From assembly GCA_040398805.1 (NCBI GenBank), contig JBBATK010000007.1:1-64000 (forward strand): 64,000 nt of DNA, in the 5' to 3' direction. Origin of the DNA: JBBATK01 sp040398805. GTDB lineage: Bacteria > Bacteroidota > Ignavibacteria > Kapaibacteriales > NICIL-2. Positions 9,997-19,315 of this stretch are shown in pieces. Position 1 is the stretch's first letter, and each line of letters starts with the position of its first letter. Position numbers and translations under genes: made by a program. Under the pieces are notes generated by a model that saw only the letters and a program-made list of their open reading frames with translations, made no database searches and was not told the DNA's origin.

Positions 9997-10117
9997 GAAT
10001 CTTTGCTTTCTTCGCGTACGTGAGAATGATAGATTTGTCGGGTCCACGGCCCGACGCATTCCGCGCAAGATAAGAAAGACATCGCAACGCTCGCCGAACG
10101 GCAGATCCTCATACACC

Positions 10118-10945
10118 ATGAACCACCGCATCCTCAGTCTCCTACTCGTGGCGCTCCTCGCATCTCCGGCACTTCATGCGCAGAAAGGCGACGCATCGCC
10201 CCTGGGTCCGGACCAGTTCTTCGAGCGCGCCGGCGGCTTCATTTCCGCCGGCGGCATCCGTCAATCGGGGTCATTCACCGTGGATTGTCCGTGTCAGGCT
10301 TTCACAGGCGGAGGCGGCAGCGAGTTCGCCATCGGAGGGCTTTACGAACGTGTGCCGCAGAACTCGTTCATCTGGGGAGTGACCGCTGGATATCAGTACC
10401 GCAGCATGGATGCCCTGTACGTGCTTCGCGAGGATACGACGCTTCGTTCCTTGAACGGACAGTCCGTCTTCCCGAATGTCCAGATTCCCTTTCGTCACTC
10501 ATCCACCATTTCGCTGAGCACGTTCACGGTCATGCCGTATGCAAAAAGGTTCATTGCCAAGACCCTCTTCGCCCGCCTTGGTGTCTCGGCGGGTATCACC
10601 TTCGGTTCGTCGAAGGATTTCCGGAAGACCTTGCTGACGAACTCCGTGACCCTGCCCAACGATGATGTCATCCGTATCGGTCTGGACAGAGCGGCCCTTG
10701 AAGCAAGAGGAAAACGTCTGATCGGCGAGAACGAGGTGGTGCTCGAAGACGGTCCCATGAGCGATCTCGCCGCCTTCTCCCTAGCCGTGGTGCCCGCTTT
10801 GGGCTTCCAATGGCAGGTAAGCAAACGTCTCTTCCTCGTGCCGATGGTGGAGTACTCCTTGCCCGTCACCGGACTCTCGACCACGGATACGTCGTTGAAG
10901 ATGAACTCTTTCCGTGGTGTGGTGGAAATCCATGTGGATTTCTAA
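10118..10945 (+). CDS. Outer-membrane beta-barrel protein (porin-like)
   Basis: 275 residues with a clear signal peptide (MNHRILSLLLVALLASPALHAQ). The mature part has alternating hydrophobic strands typical of an eight- to ten-stranded barrel (FIWGVTAGYQYRS, LFARLGVSAGITFG, LFLVPMVEYSLP) and ends in VEIHVDF, the C-terminal Phe recognised by the BAM machinery. A CxC pair (VDCPCQAF) lies near the N-terminus. The ATG at 10118 was chosen over earlier in-frame starts because only it places the signal peptide at the N-terminus; the extension would overlap the divergent gene. Specific function unknown. Confidence 0.75.
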   Translation: MNHRILSLLLVALLASPALHAQKGDASPLGPDQFFERAGGFISAGGIRQSGSFTVDCPCQAFTGGGGSEFAIGGLYERVPQNSFIWGVTAGYQYRSMDALYVLREDTTLRSLNGQSVFPNVQIPFRHSSTISLSTFTVMPYAKRFIAKTLFARLGVSAGITFGSSKDFRKTLLTNSVTLPNDDVIRIGLDRAALEARGKRLIGENEVVLEDGPMSDLAAFSLAVVPALGFQWQVSKRLFLVPMVEYSLPVTGLSTTDTSLKMNSFRGVVEIHVDF

Positions 10946-11016
10946 CCGGTAGGCGCACAAAGCAGGTGCACGAAGCAACCGAACAGATCCGATACCTCGC
11001 TCGGCCGTCTCAACCC

Positions 11017-11046
11017 TTGGAAAATCCCCGACTTTGCGTATATTTG
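11017..11046 (+). promoter_or_regulatory. Bacteroidota-type promoter of rpoZ
   Basis: TTG at 11017-11019 and TATATTTG at 11039-11046 are 19 nt apart and match the Bacteroidota housekeeping pattern TTTG-N17..23-TAnnTTTG, allowing one lost T in the upstream box. The site is 76 bp before the rpoZ ATG. Confidence 0.6.
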
Positions 11047-11122
11047 CCGTCCGATTACGCACGCGCTGCAGACCGATATCTGCCGTGTGCACATACGAAC
11101 CACCGCCATCCCAGAGGTTACC

Positions 11123-11431
11123 ATGGTAAATCACATGAGCATCGTGAATCCCGTCGAAGTGAAGATGAAGGAATCCGCCCGTGGGTGTCTCTACGAATCC
11201 ATCGTCGCTATGGGCCTTCGTGCCCGTCAGGTGAATGATCAGATCAAGACGCAACTCCAAGCGAAGATGGCCGACATCATCATCGAAGGAGATGAGACGG
11301 AAGGAACGAACTTCGACCAATTGGCTATCAGCCGCGAGTTCGATCTCATCCCGAAGCCCACGTTCCTAGCCATGCGCGAGATGATGGACGACACCCTGTC
11401 GTACGACATCCCCGAAGAGAAAATCGACTAA
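11123..11431 (+). CDS. rpoZ: DNA-directed RNA polymerase subunit omega
   Basis: 102-residue small acidic protein. The segment CLYESIVAMGLRARQVNDQIK matches the omega signature of Bacteroidota/Chlorobi (YE-IV-...RARQIN). Omega binds the beta' subunit and helps assemble RNA polymerase. The ATG at 11123 has AGAGG five nt upstream; an ATG at 11135 is an alternative. It is followed by a terminator and then coaBC. The omega-coaBC order is common in bacteria, which supports the call. Confidence 0.85.
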   Translation: MVNHMSIVNPVEVKMKESARGCLYESIVAMGLRARQVNDQIKTQLQAKMADIIIEGDETEGTNFDQLAISREFDLIPKPTFLAMREMMDDTLSYDIPEEKID

Positions 11432-11448
11432 GCTCACGAACGTCTATG

Positions 11449-11489
11449 AAAGCCGTAGTGCATCATGCGCATTACGGCTTTTTTTTTGT
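11449..11489 (+). terminator. Rho-independent terminator after rpoZ
   Basis: Stem AAAGCCGTA (11449-11457) pairs with TACGGCTTT (11473-11481), extended inward by four pairs, and is followed by a nine-T run. Confidence 0.9.
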
Positions 11490-11549
11490 TCCGCCGACCA
11501 TGCGTTTCGTCGCAGAATCACACGGAGCGGACGATAACGGAAGACCATC

Positions 11550-12923
11550 ATGGCACAGCCTGTACAGACATTCATCCTCGGCGTCAGCGGGAGTATCGCC
11601 GCCTACAAGTCTCCCCTCGTCCTGCGTGCGATACACAAAGCGGGCATGGACGTCCACGTTGTCATGTCGCCGTCGGCCACGGAGTTCGTGACGCCGCTCG
11701 TGCTCGCCAACCTCAGCCGACACGCCGTGGCCGTGAACATGTTCGATGAGAACGTCCAGCGCGGCGGATCATGGCATATCGACCTTGCCCGCGCCGCGCA
11801 TGCCATGCTCATCGCTCCGGCTTCGGCAAAGACCATCGCTTCGCTTGCCCATGGCATCACCGATACGCCCGTCTCCTGCGTGGCCCTTGCTCTTCCCGAA
11901 TCCGTCCCCCTGTTCATCGCTCCCGCCATGGATACGGAAATGTGGGAGCATCCTGTCACGCAGCACAACGTGGATATCCTTCGCTCTCGTGGCGTGCATG
12001 TGCTGTGGCCCGTCACCGGTGAACTCGCCAGCGGCTCCGTGGGCATGGGCCGTATGCAGGAGCCGGACGACATCGTCGCGTCGGTCCTGCGAACCCTTCG
12101 TGGAAGCACACGCACGGCGACATCGGACGATCCTATCACGGAAGCTGCCGAGCGCACCTCGTCGCCCTTGCAAGACGCTCTCGATCATGACGCATGGAGC
12201 GCAGAGTTCATGCTTTCGGTGCTTAAAGGCGCTGCTCCTGACGCTCGACCGTTGTCCGGACGAACAGTGTTGATAACCGCGGGCCCTACGCGCGAACGTA
12301 TCGATGATGTTCGTTTCCTCTCGAACTATTCCTCGGGCAAGATGGGCTTCGCATTGGCCGAAGAAGCGGCTGCGCAAGGCGCACGCGTGATTCTTGTGAG
12401 CGGACCGGTGGATCTGCCGACACCTGTGAATGTCGAACGCACCGACGTGGAATCCGCCGAGCAGATGCGCGACGTCGTGATGCGCCATGCATCGCACTAC
12501 GATGTCGCCATACTCGCGGCCGCCGTGGCGGACTTCGCCCCGGCGAAGGCCGTGCACGGAAAGATCAAGAAAGAGGACGTGGGAGCGTCGCCCGTCATCG
12601 ACCTTGTGCGCACACCGGATGTGCTGGCATCGCTCGGTGCTGTGAAGAAGGACGGACAGTTCCTTGTGGGTTTCGCTCTCGAGTCCGTGAACGGACTGGA
12701 GAACGGACGCAAGAAACTCCTGGCGAAGAACTGCGATATGGTCGTTGTGAATTCCGCGGCCTCGGAACAACCCGCCATGGGTGGCGATACGAACGAGATC
12801 GCCATTCTCCGCCGCACGTCGGATTCTCCCATCTCCGTGCCGCGATCGAGCAAACGCGATTGCGCGCGCATCATCCTTGCAGCCATTGCGGCCGCATCAT
12901 CCCCCACGGACATTACGGCATGA
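11550..12923 (+). CDS. coaBC: Bifunctional phosphopantothenoylcysteine decarboxylase/phosphopantothenate-cysteine ligase
   Basis: 457 residues. It makes 4'-phosphopantetheine for coenzyme A: the C-terminal CoaB ligates cysteine to phosphopantothenate and the N-terminal CoaC decarboxylates the product using FMN. The CoaC half shows GVSGSIAAYKS, the active-site His76 (WHIDLARAA), PASAKT and PAMDTEMW. CoaB starts near residue 234 (TVLITAGPTRERID ... NYSSGKMG ... ILAAAVADF). The position equivalent to the E. coli lid cysteine (ACGDVG) is Ser161 here (LASGSVGMGRM), a variant I recall from related phyla. A linker of about 50 residues separates the two halves. The stop overlaps the ABC-F start (ATGA), implying translational coupling. 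The partial panC at the window end belongs to the same pathway. Confidence 0.95.
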   Translation: MAQPVQTFILGVSGSIAAYKSPLVLRAIHKAGMDVHVVMSPSATEFVTPLVLANLSRHAVAVNMFDENVQRGGSWHIDLARAAHAMLIAPASAKTIASLAHGITDTPVSCVALALPESVPLFIAPAMDTEMWEHPVTQHNVDILRSRGVHVLWPVTGELASGSVGMGRMQEPDDIVASVLRTLRGSTRTATSDDPITEAAERTSSPLQDALDHDAWSAEFMLSVLKGAAPDARPLSGRTVLITAGPTRERIDDVRFLSNYSSGKMGFALAEEAAAQGARVILVSGPVDLPTPVNVERTDVESAEQMRDVVMRHASHYDVAILAAAVADFAPAKAVHGKIKKEDVGASPVIDLVRTPDVLASLGAVKKDGQFLVGFALESVNGLENGRKKLLAKNCDMVVVNSAASEQPAMGGDTNEIAILRRTSDSPISVPRSSKRDCARIILAAIAAASSPTDITA

Positions 12924-14893
12924 TCACTCTTTCGCATATCTCCATACGTTTCGGCGGGCGCGCTCTCTTCGACGATATCACGGCTACCATCGGCACCCGC
13001 GACCGCGTGGGACTGGTGGGAAAGAACGGCGCGGGAAAGTCCTCCCTGCTCAAACTCATCGCCCGCCAGCAACGTCCGGACGAAGGAGAGATCACGACGC
13101 CCAACGGCTACACCATCGCTTACCTGGCCCAGGACATGGTTACGCGCAAAGGGTTCTCCGTGTTCGATGAGATCGCCTCCCATGCCTTCGCGCGGCATCA
13201 GTACTTGGATGCACGCCTTCATGCCATCAGCGACGAGTTGTCCTCGCGTACGGACTATGAAAGCGACGGCTATGCGGATCTCTTACACGAGCTCAGCGAC
13301 GTGAACGACGAGTTCCTGCGCATCGGCGGAACCACCATGCGGGCGGAAATCGAAACGGTGATGTCGGGACTCGGCTTCTCCTCGGCCGACATGGAGCGGC
13401 TGTGCGACGAGTTCAGCGGCGGCTGGCAGATGCGTATCGAGCTGGGAAAAATCCTGCTCTCCAAGCCGCAGTGCATCCTTCTCGACGAGCCGACGAACCA
13501 CTTGGATATCGAATCCATCCAGTGGCTCGAGCAGTTCCTGAAGAGCTATGAAGGCTCCGTCGTCTTGGTCTCTCACGACCGTGCCTTCCTCGATGCCGTC
13601 ACGAACCGCACCATCGAGATCACGAACGGCCGCGTGGAGGATTATCCTGTTTCCTATTCGAAGTACGTGGACATGCGTGCCGAACGTCGGGCGCAATTGG
13701 AAGCCGCCTACGAGAACCAGCAGCGCGACATCGCCCAGCAGGAGAAGTTCATCGAGAGGTTCCGCTCCAAAGCGAACCTGGCCACGCGCGTGCAATCACG
13801 CATCAAGCAATTGGAGAAGATCGACCGCATCGAGCTTGAGGATGAAGACACGAGCGCCATCGCCTTCCGCTTCCCGCCTGCGCCACGCAGTGGTCGCGTG
13901 GTGTTCGAAACGATCGGACTGGGGAAATCCTATGGCACGAAGAACATCCTGGGCTCGGTGGACCTTGCGCTCGAGCGTGGTGACCGTATCGCCTTCGTCG
14001 GAAAGAACGGTGAAGGTAAAACGACGTTGTCGAAGATCATCGCCGGACGTGAGTCGTACGACGGCACGCTGACCATCGGTCATAATGTCAACATCGGATA
14101 TTTCGAGCAGCATCAAGCGGAGTCGCTGGATGGCGATGCCACCGCCTTCGACGTCATCGACGCTGCCGCGCATGGCGAGATGCGGACGAAGGTGCGAAGC
14201 CTGCTCGGCGCTTTCCTGTTCAGCGGCGATGCGGTGTACAAGAAAGTGCGCGTCCTGTCGGGCGGCGAGAAGTCCCGCTTGGCCATGGCCAAGCTTCTCC
14301 TGGAACCCGTCAATCTGCTTATCCTCGACGAGCCGACGAACCACCTTGACATGCGCAGCAAGGACGTCCTCAAGCAGGCGCTCATGGCGTACGAAGGGTC
14401 GCTCGTCGTCGTCTCGCATGACCGGGAGTTTCTGCAAGGTCTCACGAACAAAGTGTTCGAGTTCCGCGGCGGCGCGGTGAAGGAATACACGGGCGACATC
14501 TACGGATACCTGCAAGCGCGCCAAATCGAGAACCTGCGCGAGCTCGAAAAATCATCCACGCAGAAAGCGGAACGCGTGAAAGCGGAGAAGGCGGCGAACG
14601 CCGAGCGGGCAAAGACCGAACAGTCGGTCCCGAAAGAGAACCGTGAGGAACAGAAACAGAAGGAACGCGAACTCCGCAAGCACACCCGCGCGCTCGAAGA
14701 GTGCGAGGCACGCATCGCCCAGCTCGAACAGCGCTTGGCCGACATCGATGTCAAACTTGCCGATGCGTCCTTCTATACGTCGGCCGAGGCACCTGCGGCT
14801 CTAGCCGAGCATCGCAGCGTACAGCAAGAGCTGGATGAGAAGATGACCGCGTGGAACGAGTTGGCGCAGATGATCGAAGGGATGAAGTCGTAG
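12920..14893 (+). CDS. ABC-F family ATPase (Uup/EttA-like)
   Basis: 657-residue soluble protein with two ABC cassettes and no membrane segments. Cassette 1 has Walker A GKNGAGKSS, signature FSGGWQMR and LLDEPTNHLD. Cassette 2 has GKNGEGKTT, LSGGEKSR and LILDEPTNHLD. Between them lies the ABC-F linker, and a charged coiled coil fills about 540-657, as in Uup. ABC-F proteins act at the ribosomal E site or in DNA transactions; this one lacks transporter partners. The ATG at 12920 overlaps the coaBC stop by four bases. Subfamily (Uup, YdiF or EttA) is undetermined. Confidence 0.93.
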   Translation: MITLSHISIRFGGRALFDDITATIGTRDRVGLVGKNGAGKSSLLKLIARQQRPDEGEITTPNGYTIAYLAQDMVTRKGFSVFDEIASHAFARHQYLDARLHAISDELSSRTDYESDGYADLLHELSDVNDEFLRIGGTTMRAEIETVMSGLGFSSADMERLCDEFSGGWQMRIELGKILLSKPQCILLDEPTNHLDIESIQWLEQFLKSYEGSVVLVSHDRAFLDAVTNRTIEITNGRVEDYPVSYSKYVDMRAERRAQLEAAYENQQRDIAQQEKFIERFRSKANLATRVQSRIKQLEKIDRIELEDEDTSAIAFRFPPAPRSGRVVFETIGLGKSYGTKNILGSVDLALERGDRIAFVGKNGEGKTTLSKIIAGRESYDGTLTIGHNVNIGYFEQHQAESLDGDATAFDVIDAAAHGEMRTKVRSLLGAFLFSGDAVYKKVRVLSGGEKSRLAMAKLLLEPVNLLILDEPTNHLDMRSKDVLKQALMAYEGSLVVVSHDREFLQGLTNKVFEFRGGAVKEYTGDIYGYLQARQIENLRELEKSSTQKAERVKAEKAANAERAKTEQSVPKENREEQKQKERELRKHTRALEECEARIAQLEQRLADIDVKLADASFYTSAEAPAALAEHRSVQQELDEKMTAWNELAQMIEGMKS

Positions 14894-14972
14894 GCGAAAG
14901 GCACCGAACCGCCGGCTTCATCTGCGACGCGCATGAGCCATGGAACGGGAATGACCATACGCCGAGTGATGT

Positions 14973-15767
14973 TCAGATCGAAAGGTCGAGCGTCACGGGA
15001 CAGTGGTCGCTACCCGTCACGTTCGGCAGGATGGAGGCGCCGTTCATGACAGGTATCAGGTCCCGTGTCATCCAGTGATAGTCGATCCTCCAACCCACAT
15101 TGTTCTCCCGCGCACCGCCGCGTTGACTCCACCATGAGTAATGTCCGTTCGCCGATTCCACTTCGCGGAAGGTGTCGATGAATCCTTGTTTTGCCAGCTC
15201 GTCAAGCTTGTCGCGTTCACACCGCAGAAAGCCCGATGTGTCGGTGTTCTGCTTCGGTCGGGCAAGGTCGCGTTCTTCATGGGCGGTGTTGTAATCCCCG
15301 CATACCACGATACGTCGTCCGTTTTTCTGCAGACCGTGAATGAAGGTGAAGAAGGCATCGTAGAACGCCAGTTTGTAATCCAAGCGAGCGAGCTTCGCCA
15401 TGTCACCCGCCGCTTCCTTCTCGCTGTATGCTTTGGGGAAATACACACCGAACACCACGACGTCCTCGAAGTCGGCGCCCACGATACGTCCCTCCCGGTC
15501 GAACTCTTCAAGCCCTATGCCTTTGTACACCGCCACGGGCTCACGCTTGCTGTACAGTCCGACGCCAGAGTACCCTTTCTTGGATTGATGCGGCACGTAG
15601 GCGGCATGATATCCCTCGGGCACCCGCTTATCCTCGTCGATCTGATGTTCCTCGGCACGTACCTCCTGTAGGCAGAGCACATCGGGGTTGTCCGTCCGGA
15701 GAAAATCCATGAAGCCCTTCTTGTGGGCGGCGCGGATACCATTGACATTCCATGAGACGATACGCAT
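14973..15767 (-). CDS. xth: Exodeoxyribonuclease III
   Basis: 264-residue AP endonuclease/3'-5' exonuclease of base-excision repair in the EEP fold. Motifs seen: VSWNVNGIRAAHKKGF, LCLQEVRAE (metal-binding Glu), CGDYNTAHEERDLARP, WRIDYHWM and GSDHCPVTLDL (catalytic His near the C-terminus). The start ATG at 15767 shares one base with the mtgA stop (TGATG), so the two genes form a translationally coupled pair. It is convergent with the ABC-F gene across a 79-bp gap without a clear terminator. Confidence 0.95.
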   Translation of the reverse strand: MRIVSWNVNGIRAAHKKGFMDFLRTDNPDVLCLQEVRAEEHQIDEDKRVPEGYHAAYVPHQSKKGYSGVGLYSKREPVAVYKGIGLEEFDREGRIVGADFEDVVVFGVYFPKAYSEKEAAGDMAKLARLDYKLAFYDAFFTFIHGLQKNGRRIVVCGDYNTAHEERDLARPKQNTDTSGFLRCERDKLDELAKQGFIDTFREVESANGHYSWWSQRGGARENNVGWRIDYHWMTRDLIPVMNGASILPNVTGSDHCPVTLDLSI

Positions 15768-16504
15768 CACTTTCCTTTGGATGATGAACTCGGCAAGGGG
15801 ATACCACGCATGCGCGACATGATGAAGGCCTTCCGTTTTTGTATGTAGGGCGTGGGGGCGGACGCCGACCAACGTCGCGGATTGGGAACGATGGCAGCGA
15901 GCAGGGCGGCTTCGCCGGCAGTGACATACCGAGCGGATTTATGGAAATAGAATTGCGACGCCGCCTCGACGCCATAGATGCCGTCTCCCCATTCGATGAC
16001 GTTGGCATACACCTCCAGGATGCGACGTTTGCCCCATACCGCTTCGATGAGCACGGTGAAGTACGCTTCGAGTCCTTTACGGACATAGTTCCGACCATGC
16101 CACAAGAACACGTTCTTCGCCGTTTGCATGGAAATGGTGCTCGCACCGTACAGTTTCTTTCCCTTCGCACGCTCGTTGCGCGCGCGTGCGCGATCGATGG
16201 CGTTCCAGTCGAAGCCGTTGTGCCGAAGGAATTTCCCGTCCTCTCCGGACATCAGCGCCTTGTACACATACGGCGATACCTCGTTGTACGGCACCCATGT
16301 CTTGCTGATGCCCACGGACCTGCCCTCGAACGCACCTTCGATGACACGCAGGATCATGAGAGGCGTAAGCGGCACGGGGAGGACGGCGTAGATGCCCACC
16401 AGAAGGGCGGATCCGACAAGGAACCCGATGACGAGACGGAAGGTCCACCGAAGGATTTTTTTCCACAAGACGGACTTTTTCCCGTTATTCTTCTCTTTTG
16501 GCAC
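15767..16504 (-). CDS. mtgA: Monofunctional biosynthetic peptidoglycan transglycosylase
   Basis: 245-residue inner-membrane glycosyltransferase of family GT51 that polymerises lipid II into glycan strands. There is one N-terminal membrane helix (about 20-42), then the GT51 domain with catalytic Glu88 (SGEDGKFLRHNGFDW), GASTISMQTAKN, and KRRILEVYANVIEWG. There is no transpeptidase domain, and the length is normal for MtgA. It is first in a pair with xth; its start is near a TATATTCG promoter-like box on the other strand that serves the Lrp gene. Confidence 0.93.
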   Translation of the reverse strand: MPKEKNNGKKSVLWKKILRWTFRLVIGFLVGSALLVGIYAVLPVPLTPLMILRVIEGAFEGRSVGISKTWVPYNEVSPYVYKALMSGEDGKFLRHNGFDWNAIDRARARNERAKGKKLYGASTISMQTAKNVFLWHGRNYVRKGLEAYFTVLIEAVWGKRRILEVYANVIEWGDGIYGVEAASQFYFHKSARYVTAGEAALLAAIVPNPRRWSASAPTPYIQKRKAFIMSRMRGIPLPSSSSKGK

Positions 16505-16595
16505 AACTCCTCCGTATATTCGCCAATAATCCTGTGGTTTTCAAGATTACAACCACTTTCATTTGAATTTTTCAAGTTACTAGCGCGCACCCTAC

Positions 16596-17039
16596 GTGAA
16601 AGAGACCGACCGAATCATCTGCAAACTGTTGGAACAGAACGCACGCACCAGTCTCAGCGAGATCGCGGAGACGGTGGGGTTGTCGGTCACGTCGGTGAGT
16701 GAGCACATCAAGAAGCTTGAGGAACAGAATGTCATCGAGGGATACCATGCCAAGATCAGTGCGGCGGCATTGAACCTGGACATCACGTCGTTCATTTTCG
16801 TCAGTGTGGAGAGCAGTTCGCAGTACCCGGGTTTCATCGCACAGTGCAAGAAGACGGCAGAGATACTCGAGTGCCACGCCATCACGGGCGATGCGACCCA
16901 CGTCATCAAGGTACGGGTCGAGAACACCGCTGCGCTGGAGAGACTTCTCTCACGCATCCAACAGTGGAACGGCGTGTATCGTACCACGACAAATTTAGTC
17001 CTTTCAACACAATTCGAGACCTTCGCCCTGCTCCGGTGA
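16596..17039 (+). CDS. Lrp/AsnC family transcriptional regulator
   Basis: 147 residues. An N-terminal winged helix-turn-helix (LLEQNARTSLSEIAETVGLS, then SEHIKKLEEQNVIEGY) is followed by a RAM ligand-binding domain (~65-140, with CHAITGDATHVIKVRV). It starts at GTG: an in-frame TAG lies 15 nt upstream and there is no nearby ATG. It is 50 nt upstream of glnN on the same strand, suggesting control of nitrogen or amino-acid metabolism and possible cotranscription. The effector amino acid cannot be read from sequence. Confidence 0.9.
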   Translation: MKETDRIICKLLEQNARTSLSEIAETVGLSVTSVSEHIKKLEEQNVIEGYHAKISAAALNLDITSFIFVSVESSSQYPGFIAQCKKTAEILECHAITGDATHVIKVRVENTAALERLLSRIQQWNGVYRTTTNLVLSTQFETFALLR

Positions 17040-17089
17040 GAGCGGGGTCGCCTACGGACACGTTTTCGTCAACCTTCATCGATACAGCC

Positions 17090-19267
17090 ATGAGCACACA
17101 TACCTCCAACGGCGTCATCAACGCAGCGAAAAGCTGGCGCTCACGCGGACAGCATCAGGCAAGCGGCGACTTGCACACGACCTTTGCCAACGACGTATTC
17201 ACGCTCGACGAGATGCGTCAGCGGTGTTCGAAGCCCATCTACAAATCGTTGCAGGCCACCATCGAGCGGGGTCAGCCACTCGATGCGGCTGTGGCGGACA
17301 CCGTCGCGTTGGCCATGAAGGAATGGGCGACGGAGAACGGTGCCACGCACTATACGCACTGGTTCCAGCCGCTCACGGGATCGACAGCGGAGAAGCATGA
17401 AAGCTTCATGGCGCCGAATGCGGACGGTACGGCGATAGCGGAATTCTCGGGGAAGGACCTCATCCAAGGCGAACCGGATGCATCGTCGTTTCCCAGCGGC
17501 GGACTTCGCGCCACGTTCGAAGCGCGCGGCTATACGGCGTGGGATCCCACCTCACCCGCCTTCCTTGTCCGCCACAGCAACGGCGCTACGCTGTGCATCC
17601 CCACGGCCTTCGCCTCGTGGACGGGCGAGGCGCTCGACAACAAGATCCCGCTGCTTCGCAGCAACGATGCCATCAACAAGCAGGTGCTCCGCGCACTCGG
17701 CCTTTTCGATATCACGAACGTCTCGCGGGCCTTCGCAACGCTCGGTTGCGAGCAGGAGTACTTCCTCATCGACGAAGAGTTCTACTACCGTCGTCCGGAC
17801 CTTTACCAGAGCGGTCGGACGCTGTTCGGAGCCAAGCCGCCGCGTGGACAGGAGCTGGAGGATCACTATTTCGGTTCCATTCCCGAGCGCGTGCTGTCGT
17901 ACATGACGGAAGTGGAACAACGTCTCTACCGCCTTGGCGTACCCATCAAGACACGTCACAACGAAGTGGCTCCGGGTCAGTACGAGATCGCGCCGATCTT
18001 CGAACACGCGAACATCGCTGCCGACCATCAGCAACTCGTCATGCAAGTGTTACGCACCACGGCCACCTCGTACGGTCTGGTATGCCTGATGCACGAGAAG
18101 CCGTTCGCCGGTGTGAACGGCAGCGGTAAGCACGTGAACTGGTCCATCGCCACCGATACCGGCATGAACCTTCTCGAGCCCGGTCACACACCGCACGAGA
18201 ACATGGTCTTCCTGTTCTTCTGTGCTGCCGTGATCAAGGCGGTGCACAAGCATCAGGACCTGCTCCGCATCAGCGTGGCATCGGCCGCGAACGATCACCG
18301 GCTGGGCGCGAACGAAGCGCCGCCTGCTATCATCTCCATCTTCCTCGGCGAGCAACTCAGCGATGTCTTCGTGCAGCTGCAGAAGGGTAAGAACAAGCGT
18401 GCGTCGGTGAGCGGCTTCCTCGGACTCGGCACGGCCGTTCTTCCGAACATCCCGCGCCATGCAGCCGATCGCAACCGCACCTCCCCCTTCGCCTTCACGG
18501 GTAACAAGTTCGAGTTCCGCGCGGTGGGATCCTCGCAAAGCGTCTCCTTCCCCGCCACCGTCCTCAACACCATTGCCGCCGAGGCCATCGACGAGCTTGC
18601 GACGAACATGGAGAAGCTCATGAAAGCCAAGAAGAAGCGCGAAGAAGCGCTGCACGCGGTGATCAAGGACGTGATGGACGAATGCGGAGGAATCCTGTTC
18701 AACGACGACGGGTACTCGGATGATTGGCAAACGGAAGCCAAGAAGCGGAAACTGTTGAACCTGAAGACGACGATGGATGCCATCGACCGTTTCCTCAGCA
18801 AGACGAACATCGCCTTGTTCAAGAAGTACGGCGTGCTCAGCGAACGGGAGCTAGCCGCGCGCGAAGAGATCTATTACGACCAGTACTTCAAGACCATCAA
18901 CATCGAAGCGGAGACCACGGAGCGCATCGCCCGGACCTTGTTGTTGCCCGCGTGCTTCGAGTACGTGCGTGATCTGACGAACAACGCCCGCTCGCTCAGC
19001 GAACTCGGTATGAAGAGCGCCGCCGTGACGAACGTTCTGCAGGAGGTCATCGACCATACCGACTCGTTGTCGGTGGCCATCGAACGTCTGCGCGTGGTCA
19101 ACAAGGAACTCGGCGGAACGACGGTGCACGAGAAAGCGCACCACATGTATGCCAAGGTCATACCGGCCATGAATCTCGTCCGCGCTGCATGCGACCGCCT
19201 TGAGCGCTCCATACCGGAACGACTGTGGTCCCTGCCAAGCTATCGCGAAATGCTGTGGATCAAGTGA
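17090..19267 (+). CDS. glnN: Glutamine synthetase type III
   Basis: 725-residue GSIII, the long form common in Bacteroidota and cyanobacteria. It condenses glutamate, ammonia and ATP to glutamine. Seen are the GSIII N-terminal signature (FPSGGLRATFEARGYTAWD), LGCEQEYFLIDEEFY (metal and glutamate site), KTRHNEVAPGQYE, GVNGSGKHVNWS and NRTSPFAFTGNKFEFRAVGS. Length is typical of the family. It is preceded by an Lrp-family regulator and followed by a strong terminator. The ATG at 17090 was chosen because the longer frame overlaps the lrp gene. Confidence 0.96.
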   Translation: MSTHTSNGVINAAKSWRSRGQHQASGDLHTTFANDVFTLDEMRQRCSKPIYKSLQATIERGQPLDAAVADTVALAMKEWATENGATHYTHWFQPLTGSTAEKHESFMAPNADGTAIAEFSGKDLIQGEPDASSFPSGGLRATFEARGYTAWDPTSPAFLVRHSNGATLCIPTAFASWTGEALDNKIPLLRSNDAINKQVLRALGLFDITNVSRAFATLGCEQEYFLIDEEFYYRRPDLYQSGRTLFGAKPPRGQELEDHYFGSIPERVLSYMTEVEQRLYRLGVPIKTRHNEVAPGQYEIAPIFEHANIAADHQQLVMQVLRTTATSYGLVCLMHEKPFAGVNGSGKHVNWSIATDTGMNLLEPGHTPHENMVFLFFCAAVIKAVHKHQDLLRISVASAANDHRLGANEAPPAIISIFLGEQLSDVFVQLQKGKNKRASVSGFLGLGTAVLPNIPRHAADRNRTSPFAFTGNKFEFRAVGSSQSVSFPATVLNTIAAEAIDELATNMEKLMKAKKKREEALHAVIKDVMDECGGILFNDDGYSDDWQTEAKKRKLLNLKTTMDAIDRFLSKTNIALFKKYGVLSERELAAREEIYYDQYFKTINIEAETTERIARTLLLPACFEYVRDLTNNARSLSELGMKSAAVTNVLQEVIDHTDSLSVAIERLRVVNKELGGTTVHEKAHHMYAKVIPAMNLVRAACDRLERSIPERLWSLPSYREMLWIK

Positions 19268-19272
19268 CAGCG

Positions 19273-19315
19273 CGCCGGACGAAGGAGTGAACGTCTTCGT
19301 CCGGCGTCTTTTTTC
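19273..19315 (+). terminator. Rho-independent terminator after glnN
   Basis: A 12-bp perfect stem (19273-19284 with 19295-19306) with a 10-nt loop is followed by TCTTTTTTT. It starts six nt after the glnN stop. Confidence 0.92.
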
